Shown: in pieces, positions 49,692 to 61,400 of the stretch
Position numbering within the stretch: position 1 is the stretch's first letter
Layout: every line of letters begins with the position of its first letter
Origin: Setaria digitata
Lineage: Eukaryota; Nematoda; Chromadorea; Rhabditida; Setariidae
DNA length: 64,000 nucleotides
Direction: 5' to 3'
Assembly (NCBI GenBank): GCA_003640385.1
Contig: RCAB01000106.1
Span: forward strand, 62,001-126,000
Notes under the pieces: generated by a model
What the model was told of the DNA's origin: nothing
Seen by the model: the letters and a program-made list of their open reading frames with translations, nothing else
Database searches by the model: none
Translations under genes and position numbers: made by a program

Positions 49692-52600
49692 ACAAAATTA
49701 ATTTTTTGGATTTTTTTTTTCTTTAATTTACCGTAAATGTGAAATTCGGATTCGATCGTCATGTCATTTAGATCTTTATCAGTAATAGCTCCAAGAAATT
49801 ATTTCTCTTGTTGTACTTTATGATATAAAGATTAGTGTATGTTGTCGCAGGTAGGCTTTAATTGAAAATATGCACTTATGTATGAAATTTTTGTTTAGCT
49901 TTTAAGGAACTGGGAAAAGTGAATGCCTTAATTACGAAGTAGAAGTCCAATGAATTAGCTTTGTTTACTAATCTGCATTTCTTTTCTTCCGGTTAGATTG
50001 GTTTTGGTCTAATGTAGAATCTTGAACAATATTCGTTATTAATGTATTGGATGTTATTATGCACATATTTATCGATTTTTCTGAGGGAATTAGAAGAAAA
50101 TGTAGAACTAAACTTGCTGCTCAATTAGGGGAATGCATGGTCCTTTTCAATTGACCAGAAGAAAATTCAGAATTTTACGGTATAGTGAGGATCCCCTACC
50201 GATAAGAACAATAATTAAATTTTTGCCTTTTAAATTCTAAAAAAAATTTCCCCATTTCACTTACCTCTACAGTTCATTCCCAGTTATCACATTGCAATTT
50301 TCTTTCAGTCTCTTATTATGTGATAATCCGCAAAATTTTGTTGTACTAATTTCTATTACTCCTTCTAACTTTGAAGAAAGACTTTCTCTGAACTCAATCT
50401 AAATTGTTTTGTTCTACCAGTTACCAGTTTAGCATACTTTGTAACTATCGCATCATCGTCTTAAAATTTATATTTCTTTTTTGAGCATTCATTCTCTCTT
50501 ATAGTATCTGTTTTGTGCCTTGCTGTTCTTATTGTATATTCTCACTGCTTATAGCACTGTGTTAGAAATTATACCATTTAATTTCTTCATTTCATTCAAC
50601 TAATTCATTCCACAGATAGTTTTATCGTAATCAGGCAAGTTAAACTTGTGAGAGAACTGGTAAGTCTCATTAGAAGGCTATTATATACGTTGCAGAAATG
50701 GGAGGGTTCCTCGTGCTCACAGCATCAGATGATAAGCTGCTAGAATGGGACCAGCTGAACTGAAAAAAAAAAAAAAAAAAAAAATAATAGCATTTATGGT
50801 GATAATGGCATAGCATTTACTTGCGAGTGTGTCGTACCCCAGATGCTTTTCTGCTACATTAGGTGGTATGTTTCAAAATTTCTTTACTCCCAAACCAAAC
50901 ATCGGAGTACGGTATGCAGACTATCACTATTCGGTTGATTTGTGATAGTTGTGGAGTCGTTAGTTCTCGATGACTCAACGTTTCTTGGAAGTACTGGGGT
51001 TAAAGGAAAGATGGTGTTGGTTACGTCAGTTCATATATATCGTTCAGGGCGAGCACTCAAGTTAATTACCATTCGTTGCTGATGGCGAATTGAAATGTTT
51101 GGCCTAGATAATGTAGCGTAGAAAATTCCCAATACCTTGTCATATGCTCAAGTTATGGGTCAAATACTTACGTCCTTGCTGATACCGGGTCACTGTGCAT
51201 GCATGATACTCTCTTGCAAATATCTCTGAGCAAATGTTGCTCTCCGATTTGTTTTTGTTTATTGACATGAAACGGGTGAAATGTCGAATTCCAGAGAATC
51301 AGTTTTTGAAGATGATTAAAGTGAGAGGATTTCCGAACCATTTAGTTGCTATCTGTCGTATATATTGGTTACTGAAATCTCGGTCCATCCTAATATTTCA
51401 AGGAAATCTTAAAAGTCACATTTGCTAGATATCTGGAACTAATGTTGTAATTGTTGGCAACTTGCAGGATTTTGTGACTATTGTTAACCCATAGGGTTTT
51501 ATTTAAACTTGGAAGGTATGAATCTTTTTCTCATTTACTCTCTCCAGTTGCTACAATATTTTTACACTCAACTATGTGTCGTAGAACAATAATTTATTGA
51601 TCTTTGTCCTTCGAGTTTTAATGTGTGGGTAGTTTATTCCAAAACTCAAAGACCACTTAGATTATCTATCATGTACAATTATTATTTGCTTTGATCTAGG
51701 CTCGTTTCATTTGCCTTTTTTTCTCATATATCAGTGTCACGTGGTTTTTTAATATGTCTTTTTTATGTGTCGGCCAGGTGTCAGATGGTACATTTCAAGA
51801 CGTATCAAAAATCAGCGTAAGCAGTTTCTGCTAAAATCTGCTCCAAAAAATTTACTTTTAATGGAGCTACAAAAAATTTCAAGATCATTGACTACACACC
51901 ATTTTGACATTACTACCAAACTTCCTAAGTATACTTCCTTAATTATGAATGAATTTCAGATTGATATCATTTAGCGTTGTCTGAATTAAATCTGTTTAAT
52001 ATACTTTCTCTAATGGATACTAGAAAGTTTTTAACTGCAAAGGTTTTATGAAATCCATTATACATACCACTTAATAAATAATTGTAGGACTTATTTTAGA
52101 AATTGCTAGAAAATGATTCTTTGTGCACGATTATATTCATCCTTTCATTTGTACGTTCAGCTGTTGTTCATTGCATATATGTTGGTTACTGTGGTTTGTA
52201 TTTTCGTTATCATTGTCATTTTATCGCATAAAGTAAACAGCGGTCTTGTTTCGTGCCATCATTTTTTCCTAATTTGTTTATCAAAAGAGATTCAAAATGT
52301 TTCCTTTTTTTCTCCCTCCCCCTCCCCCACTTATAATAATATGAGGAAGCCATGAAGAAACTGATTTATCTTTATCCCGGAAAATTTTCCGGAAAATTGC
52401 ACTTTATGCAGTTCAAAAATCAGATCAACTGTTTCATTCTTTAACCATTAGATATATTGCAAAAGATTTGGATCTCCTTACGAATTAGATAACATAAAAT
52501 AGCATAAAACTCATATACATACATTTTTATCTTCGAATTGTTTGTTTTGCAAGAAGAACAAGTACCGTCTAAAGTTCCATTACCATGTCTTCCTGTGAGG

Positions 52601-53862
52601 TAGAAGTTGAAGAAGCTATGATAAGCCAGCTTTGGTTGATCTCATAGGGGAAGTGATAATGGAAAGGCTAAAATCCGAATATTGAACTTTACCTGGTACA
52701 ACTTATCGAATATTAGTGTAGAAAGCTGTTGTTGGAATACAGTCGGTTTTCCTCATTGTCGATTATTTTTTCAATTAAATTTGTAACCCTGAAAATGAAA
52801 TATTTTTCAGACAAATAAGACGTTGTAAATAGCTGTGTTGTTGTATATCCTTAATTCTTTGAGCGGAATTGGAAATTCATGGCTTATCGCTAATGTAATC
52901 CGTCAATATATTATTTAATTTGTAATCAATAGGCAAGATATCAAAATTTCCAACAATTCTCTTGGAACTTTCAGGTATAATTGTTAACTGGAAGTGATGT
53001 AAAATTTCTCCAGTTGCTTGTACGATTAGTGCAGGTACTACCTTATTTCGGGCGATGATTATAAGGAGAAAATGGTTTTCAATTACACTTGTTGGAAGTG
53101 GAAAAGATGGCTTTCAATTAATATAATTTATATCAACTTACCACACAATCTGTTTCGACAGTTGGTTTGTCAATTCTGGAAGCAATCCTGTCAATATATC
53201 TTTGATTTCTTCATTTTTCATCTTTCAGATTTTTAGATATTGGGAATAGGCTGTGAGCGGAGTAGGAAACTATGCAGCAAATGTGGTTGACTAAGTCCAA
53301 AAGTGCTCGAAACAAACTATTTGCGGCCGAATGTATTCTACACATTTAGTCTTGGAACTAAGAATTTTTTATGCTTAAAAGTTAATTTACGTCGTATTAG
53401 GCAGAATGTTTCCATTTGAGGAGAAAGTAAACGTAAGAAGCTAATCGTATATAATGACAGTACTGATTGAATCATGTCATTAGTTGCTAGAATAGCAAAG
53501 TTATGCTTTTTTTACTGTCTTTAATCGGAGTTTTTTCTTTAATTCAATAGGAACGTGTCAATTTATACCTCACTGTAACTTGGTTCTCTTTCAAAAAGGT
53601 CCAGGTTCCACTTTTTTTTGACTCCAGTCTGAACTATCTCCTCTCATTCTTTGTAATATGAAATTTTTCACAGGGACGTTGAATAAGGTAGAAAGAATTG
53701 CTTGTTTTTAGGATTAGTCCCTTAAAAAGGATCTTAGAATTCCAATGAGAAAGATTCGCTAATATTGCATAAATTTTACTTCCATCACGTCCTTTCGTTC
53801 AAGATATTGAGGTAAAAATTTCACTGCTAGGCAAGTGTTTCAGCATAAGTGAATTCATCAAA
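49692..53862. other. Intergenic region between GILT-like gene and rab-7
   Basis: No exon chain was found. Open frames at 51234-51428 and 51765-51974 (plus) lack splice or domain support. A run of about 22 A at 50762-50784 follows a GC-richer stretch of about 150 bp. The last 150 bp, before 53863, should hold the rab-7 5' UTR and promoter. Confidence 0.4.
50762..50784 (+). repeat. Poly-A tract, possible retroposon tail
   Basis: A run of about 22 adenines follows a segment (about 50640-50761) that is less AT-rich than its surroundings. It could be the tail of a retroposed RNA; no target-site duplication was identified. Confidence 0.4.
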
Positions 53863-55888
53863 ATGTCAGCATCGGCCAGTGGTCGCAAAAAAGCTCTCCT
53901 GAAGGTGATAATACTGGGTGATTCGGGTGTTGGTAAAACATCACTTATGAACCAGTATGTGAACAAGAAATTCAGTAATCAATACAAAGCAACAATTGGC
54001 GCTGATTTCTTGACGAAAGATATATCAGTTGGTGATCGAACTGTTACTATGCAGGCTGGTCAACTTCTTAATTGATTCTTTAAAAATCAACATTGAATTT
54101 AGAATCCTCTTTGATACAGTTAGATTACAGATGAATTCCAGTGATATATTTGGATATCTTCCACCCGCTATCTAAAGGATTGTTTGGTGAAAAGATTGAA
54201 ATAGTTTCGGAAAGTTTATTTGATCCAATGGTGTCTTGATATTGTTTTGCATTTAAGGATTTTGTTTGTAGGAAGACTTTTTGTCATGCGCAGAACTGAA
54301 GCTTATTCTGACACTTTTTTCCCCGTAGATTATTTTCGTCTCTTTTGAACATTTCTACAGCCTCTGTTTGTGTCATCATAGACCAGTGGTTAAAATGTGT
54401 TACATAGGTGACTTATGAATTTAAGAACTGATAATTAGATTATGAGTTATAATTGTATTATCAGAATTTATTCTTTTGCAGATTTGGGATACAGCTGGAC
54501 AAGAACGTTTTCAGTCCCTGGGTGTTGCATTCTACAGAGGGGCAGATTGTTGTGTACTTACTTACGATATCACTAATGCCAGTTCTTTTAGAAGTCTTGA
54601 ATCATGGAGAGACGAATTTTTGATTCAAGCAAGGTTCATTAATGTTTTTTTTTTAAATCTATTTTCTACATTAATTTCTATTGAAAGTTAAGTTTTCGTA
54701 TCCTAAACGTCAATTAAAAAGTATTTTCATATGAATTCGCTAATAATTAAATTGACCAATTATTTTACTGGTTTTACTTATCAACAAGTCGAATTTTTTT
54801 TTTAAAAAATTTCGGATAATTTCGGGGTTAAAGTTGCAAAATTGCACAGAGCTATCCCAAAGAATCTTGCATTAAAATTAATAATAGTGAATGCTTTATA
54901 TGAGCAAAGAAACTCTGGAAGGGTCAATGATATCATTTAGAAATTTATGTTAAGGTTTTTGTATTATGTGCTTTTTGATGTCAGTTTTAATGTTTAAGTG
55001 TGAAATATATTGCGGGAATATCAAACAAAGTTTTTTGTAGCAATGCAAAATTTATTTTTGTAATTGAGCAATGAAAATATTGGCCAGGGAAGAAGCTATA
55101 ACAGAACTTATCTAAGTTTCCCAACTTGTATCTAATTAAAGTTTTTTTTAGTCCACGTGATCCAGAACATTTTCCATTCGTATTATTGGGTAATAAAATT
55201 GATCTAGAAGCTAAGCGCGCTGTTAGTGCCAAGAGAGCCCAAGCGTGGTGTCAGACAAAGAACAATATCAAANCTTTCCATTCGTATTATTGGGTAATAA
55301 AATTGATCTAGAAGCTAAGCGTGCTGTTAGTGCCAAGAGAGCCCAAGCGTGGTGTCAGACAAAGAACAATATCAAATATTATGAGGTTAGAAATTCAGTG
55401 GCTTTTATAGGCCTCTTCCGGCTGTCCAGAGTTTGGAATATTGATATGATTTATGTTGAAGTTGGGAGTCTCTTTATATCAAGTATTTAGTGTTTTTTTG
55501 TTTTCATCTGTTCAATTTCTCAATGTTATCGTCATCGACCGCAACCGTTTTGCATTTTCTTTCTTAAATGCTGGCTAATTGCTAAGTTGCCGAAACTATG
55601 AACATCTATTATTAATAGAGTTATTCATGTGCAAGCTGTAAAGTGTCATCTTCAAATCTCGCGTTTTTATGAGTCTTTGCTTTATCTATTTAAATTGGGT
55701 AATCGCTGATTTATTATCTTTAGGTATCGGCTAAAGAAGCGGTGAATGTAGAGCAAGCATTTGTTGAAATTGCCCGTGATGCTTTAAAGCGTGAGGCGCA
55801 AGATGTGCAAGATTTTCCAGAATTCCCGGATCAAATACGCTTGGATCATCGAGAAACAACACAGCCGTCCGCTGGTTGTAACTGCTGA
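53863..55888 (+). CDS. rab-7: Rab7 small GTPase
   Basis: Exons are 53863-54054, 54482-54633, 55152-55385 (containing an assembly duplication) and 55724-55888 (TGA). With one copy of the duplication removed the protein is 212 residues, the normal Rab7 size. Visible motifs: P-loop GDSGVGKT (residues 19-26), switch [10 protein letters not shown], switch [19 protein letters not shown] for guanine recognition, VSAKEA, and a C-terminal CNC for geranylgeranylation. The [11 protein letters not shown] and [10 protein letters not shown] segments are typical of Rab7. It controls late endosome and lysosome fusion and phagosome maturation. Intron 1 appears to begin with GC rather than GT: CAG at 54052-54054 is followed by GCTGGT. 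Introns 2 and 3 have GTTCAT and GTTAGA donors. The frame through the N at 55273 is artefactual. Confidence 0.97.
55171..55376. repeat. Near-identical 102-bp duplicate around a single N in a rab-7 exon
   Basis: Copy 1 is 55171-55272 and copy 2 is 55275-55376, with N at 55273. The only internal difference is AAGCGCGCT versus AAGCGTGCT, a silent change in the Arg codon. The same exon sequence is present twice, so the assembled gene is falsely interrupted. Confidence 0.93.
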
Positions 55889-58459
55889 AAATTTCAAGAG
55901 AGCCTGGTTGCATTTAGAGTTGAATAAAAGACAGTTCCATCTTTTAAAGCTATTTGTATACATTAAATATTTCCATTTTACCCTCAAGAACTGGATATGT
56001 GTTTATAATTTTATAACCGATTTGTCATAGTTCTTAATCCATGCATGTTCTGTCAATGGATACTTCATAAATTACGGAATAACAGTTCACAATTCCAACT
56101 TTCATCTCGCAATAGGGTTGAATTTGAATAGAAAGAGCGTCTTATTATTATACCTTTTTAAACTAATGCTTGTCAAGTTTTTATTGAAAAGAATTAAGGG
56201 AAAAAGTTCTAGCTTTCTCAAATATAGAACTTATAGACCGTTTATTTAACGTTAATACAATCCATCAATTTTTTTCTCTGTACTTCTGTAACAAATGTAA
56301 AAAGTCTATTTTTTTTTTTTTGCAAATATTTGGATTTATGCAAAGTTCTGCATGTTCCTGCATTCTGTTTTCACAGGAAAACTTAAAATAAAGAATACAA
56401 TGCTTCCTTTGTTTTGCTGTGACTTTTTGAAACTTTTGTAATTACATCAATGTTTGGAGACGTTTTCCGCTCATTTTAAAGTTTTCGTAAAATCTTTTTT
56501 TTAAGCCAGACGCATTTTTGCCACTTTCTCTTCAGTTTGGTGCTTTGCAGAGAAATAAATATTTCTACAAACCAGGCGGTTTTTTTTCACGAATTTCTGA
56601 ACAATTCTTCAAAATTTACCGACAAGCATCAATTTCTGGCAAGGATTCCGATTATGGGTCATTTTCCATAAACGATAACAACTTCATAACATTTCTTACC
56701 ATGAATACACAAAATTAAAGTGTTATCAAGCAAAGTTAGCAATTTTTTCTCTCCATATTGGTATAAATAGTTTCTTAATTATAACAGTGCTAGTATACCT
56801 TTGGAACGATAAGACAAGCTATGGGAATACTTATGAAGATGATAATAGGTAATAGAATTTATCAATATCTATTCCTTGCTCCATTGTTCATTATGGACTC
56901 ATGAATTACTCATGGAAAACATAACCTGCTATTTCATTCAGTTCAACTTTTAAATACCTGTTTTCCAGTATTATTAGCCTTACATACATCATTTCACTAC
57001 CTATTATTACCATCGTTTCGACATTTTCTAAATTAACTTAAGAAAAAAAATTAGTACAAAAAAGATAAGCAAAATATTGGTATATCTATCCGATTAGACA
57101 GCAATGATCTTGCTTATAAAGTCCCGAAATACTTCTTATCCAAACATTTTGGTGTTTGTCCCAGTTGGAGCATCAGAAAAACGTAAGTCAGCATGAACGA
57201 AACCAGCTAACGAAATCAATAGAATATATCATCAAATTAAGTAGAATAAGATTTAAAAATTCGTATTTTTCACATTTTTCCTTATTTTCTTAATTTTTAT
57301 GGCTAAATTAATCAATCACCTAGAAGAAAATTTTAATAGAGCAGGAAATTTAATAATAATTTCACTTACCGTAGGAAGAAGCGAACGTTTGACAACGAAA
57401 AACCCACCAGAAGTAAAAATTATTGGCATTGTTTGAAGCTGATACATGAACATTAATACTTTAGTCTAGAATGGTGAAAATTTTTACTTAAGAAAAAAAG
57501 AGTAGATGTGTTTTAAAATAGTTTTACTGCTTCGTAAGTTCCTTTTTTTAAGTATCTTTTCAAACTTCAATATTTGCTTTTTTCACGTAAAAAGAAAGAA
57601 AGAAACTTTAATAATTCATTCTCTTGTCTAAAAAACAAAACTGCACCATTATTCTATAAACTAATTGAACAAAACAATTCTCCAAGAAACGAACCGCTAG
57701 TAAAGCATTGGAATTCTTTCGCATCTCTTTTTCGAAAATTTCCGGGCACATTGCTGTTATCTTTTCATTCTGTAAAGCAATATCATTTTGATGATCAAGT
57801 ACTAATAATTTAGGTGAAAATGAAAGTTTCGAGAATTCTTTTGCAAATAACATCGTAAATATTTTTTAGAAAAAAAGGATGAAACAAAAAACAAAGTTCT
57901 AAGAATTAATAATATCATAATATATTGCCGTAACTGATACCATTATCATCTTGTGCTGTTTAAGACGATTGTGCTGATAACAGTTATTCCACATTATCAC
58001 TTCATTATCTTTTTTACATCACAGCAATTTCTTAATTTTTCGTTTTAGCACTAATTAATCCTGAGATATTATTATATTGCCTTTTTTTCGAGATATAAAT
58101 ATGTTAATTTCAGAACGATATATAAATATATTAATCGAGAACTTAATCACTTAATGCTTGCTGACTTAGCAAAGCAAAATTATCGATAAAAACTTCTTCA
58201 AGATGAAAGAAAAAAGAAAAAACTATAAAAATTTTCGTGCATAAAAAATAGTATCATAATGCTTGTAAAGCGTGTTATCATGATATTAAATTGGAAATTG
58301 GTTAGATTGAAATGAACATAAGGATATTTAAATCAAGCATTACAAAAGCAGAACTATCATAATATCAGGGCAAATAAGTAAAAATGTTTTCAAATTTATG
58401 GAAAAGCACGAAAAAATATATGGCCAAAAGGAATACATTTTTTTCCTTTTTTCTTTTAT
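55889..58459. other. Intergenic region downstream of rab-7
   Basis: It starts with the rab-7 3' UTR. The best poly-A signal, AATAAA, is at 56387-56392. The rest is AT-rich with small open frames (56518-56718, 57574-57813) that show no domain. Confidence 0.45.
56387..56392 (+). terminator. Likely rab-7 polyadenylation signal AATAAA
   Basis: A canonical hexamer lies about 500 bp after the rab-7 stop and is followed by T-rich sequence. Nearer weak variants are possible. Confidence 0.4.
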
Positions 58460-61400
58460 TTAACTTCGACTAATAATAATTAAGAAAGAGTGAGGAACCT
58501 TTTCGTAATTTAGGTAGGCTGGTAGTATAAATGATAACATCGAAAAAATAATTTGGCCAACAAATGCAATAAATAATGTCGCTTCGAGCCAATTCCAATG
58601 CTGACTTTTCAAATTTTGCAAATAAGCATAGAGTAAACAGGATAGTTCAATTAAGCAAACTGTTTGAACATAGAATGCAATGTATTTGAAATTAATTTCG
58701 ATAATATTTGATGCTTTTTTCAAAATCTGAAAAATTCTTTCAAACATTTCAAAAAATAAAGAGATGAAATTGTGAAATGAAATAAAAACATAAAAAATAA
58801 TTTATGCTGCTCAGAAAAAGAGGCAAAAAGTCTTGAAGATAATGAATGCATCGATTGAAGCAGCAAATTTGCTGTAACTTTATTCAATTTTTAATTAAAC
58901 ACTGCAAAACTAGGTTTGCTTTAAAAAAAAAACTTTTTTAATATTTCAAAAGACTACTCCTCTTAAATAGTTGTATTTTTAGATTTCAAATAACCATTTC
59001 GAGAATTGTTACATAATTTTTTTCGTTTTTTTTTTGAATTTATGACGATAAATAATAAATGAGGGATAGTCTTGTTGATTATTTTAAAAATATAAAGGAA
59101 AAAAATTTGAATATTTTTAAAATAAATTGTTAGTTGTCAACGGCATTTTAATGATAATATGATTAAGTTATACTGTATTCTATAATATGACATAATTATC
59201 ACACCAAACAATGATAATGCCTTGGAAAAATTTATCTATTCAGGTTTTATCATCATAAAGGAAAAGCATCATCATTTATCACCACAAACAACTGCAAAAG
59301 ATAATACTTTAATAGTGATAACCTGATATCGCTTCTGGAATGATTCCACTTTAATTAATGCATTTTCAGATTTCATCCTGTTAAAAAGTACTCATTATGC
59401 GTTTTTTTTATCTCCATTTTAAATGATTAATAATCGTTTTTCTTCTTTTTCATCAAATCCATATTCCTTCCTTCTTCTAATCTACTGTTGTTTTATTTTA
59501 TACTCCATCTACTAGCCCTTAAATGACACTAAATCGTGCAATTTAATTTTACTGCTTTTGATAGAAATTCTTGGCTACAGTTTTTATTGTAACATGAACA
59601 TAAAGCTTACGTGAGAATTCAAGCTTAAATTATAAATTTTAACGTCTAAAAATTAGAGTTAAATAAAACTAACGAGTAAAAATGACAAAAATGATTAATA
59701 TTAAACATCATGCTAATTGATTTTCTGCCACTGATAATTGGATTGTTTACTGAACACAAATGTTAAATCCTTCACTAAATTCGACAACTTTATCACTCGA
59801 ATAATTATAATTATTGAGGCTTCGAATCTAAACCAGCCAAATGTAAGATATATTTCCAACAGTAACCACTCTTATTATGTTTGGATGAAATATTAATGTC
59901 ATATTTCTGAAAGCTAATTCAAAGACGAAAGAAGACTGAAATTGAACTTACTTATCATCGAGCATTATTCCAACGCGATACATATCGTCTGTAAACTTAT
60001 CCAAACAGTATGCCAGAATGTAACTTGGCAAGACGTAAATTGCCGTACAAGTCATTAGGACTGATTGTGTCATAAATGCTATGTAGCAATCAATGAAAAG
60101 GTGAGCATCATGAAACGCATCCGCAACGTATCGTTCACGTATTATCTCTGTGACATTGATGAGTTTTGGTCTTTTGTTTCTAATTTAAACATTTCAATAA
60201 GGCATAATTCTATCTTAATGATTCTTTACATTTTAAATAAGAAAAATTCTTTTAAAAGTATTAGAATTTTATTTCAGTCTATATTATATGTTTTAGGGAG
60301 AGTGGACTAATTAATTATTCTTTATTTCATTTATTCATTCGAAGAAAATGAATCCGACAATATGAATTGCCCTAAACTGCTAGAATTATTTCGACACTTG
60401 CTAATTGGACTTGCAAATGAATCAATAAAACAAATTTATCTAGTGAGAAAGCAGTAGTGATGCAATTTAAAAACTTCAATTTTGAATGCAAACGCTTCGT
60501 TGAAATTTTGCTTCTTCCACTGTTTTTTTTTTTTTTTTTAATTTTAATTAGAATGTAAAAATGCAAACTGCAGTCGTAAAGGACGGTGATGCAAGAGCAT
60601 GCCAAAATAGCAGCAACCATTATTTTGGATATTTGCCGTATTTTTTTTGAATGATAAAAATTTTGATCAAATAATGATACTTGACTGATGACATTTTCGT
60701 TTAGTATTACCAAATTTTTTTGTATAAAAAATAAAAACCATGCGCAAATGCCACCACTGCAAATATGTTTTAAAAAATTTTATTTTACAGATAATTTCAT
60801 TTTATGAATTACAGCTTAGGATTTTATTAACAAAGAAATAGTTTTGTTTTAATTTTTTTTTTTTTTTTTGCACTTTCCTTTATATGAAACGAATATGTTG
60901 AAATTGAAGATTTTTCGAGTAGAGCTACGAAATGAAATTAAAAATAATTTGAAAACAAAAAGTTTGTTTTTTAACTAAATTTTACCTTGCGAAGAAGAGT
61001 GCATTTGCAACAGCAAATGCAAATTGTGCTGTAAATCCATCATATGAAAGTAATAAAAGCTTATGTACTGTATGATAGTTCTATAATAATTAACAATGTT
61101 AACATGCACAAAAGAATCTTTCTCTCAACCATTTATAATAACTATGAAAAGCTTGATTGTTATCAGTTTTAAGTCTTTTCTTTCTTAATTACACAGCGAT
61201 AGTTTTTACAACAACAAAATAATTATCTTTGATACTCACTAATTTAATCACTTTCTTTTTTCTCACTTCCTTTTTGCTTTTCCAGCTAATGTAAATGTTA
61301 TTTGAAGGTAATTACGGCATCACGAACAGTGTTATCACTGTACTAATTCATCCAAGGAATCAATTTGGTTACTTTACTCTGAATATTATGCATTCACTGC

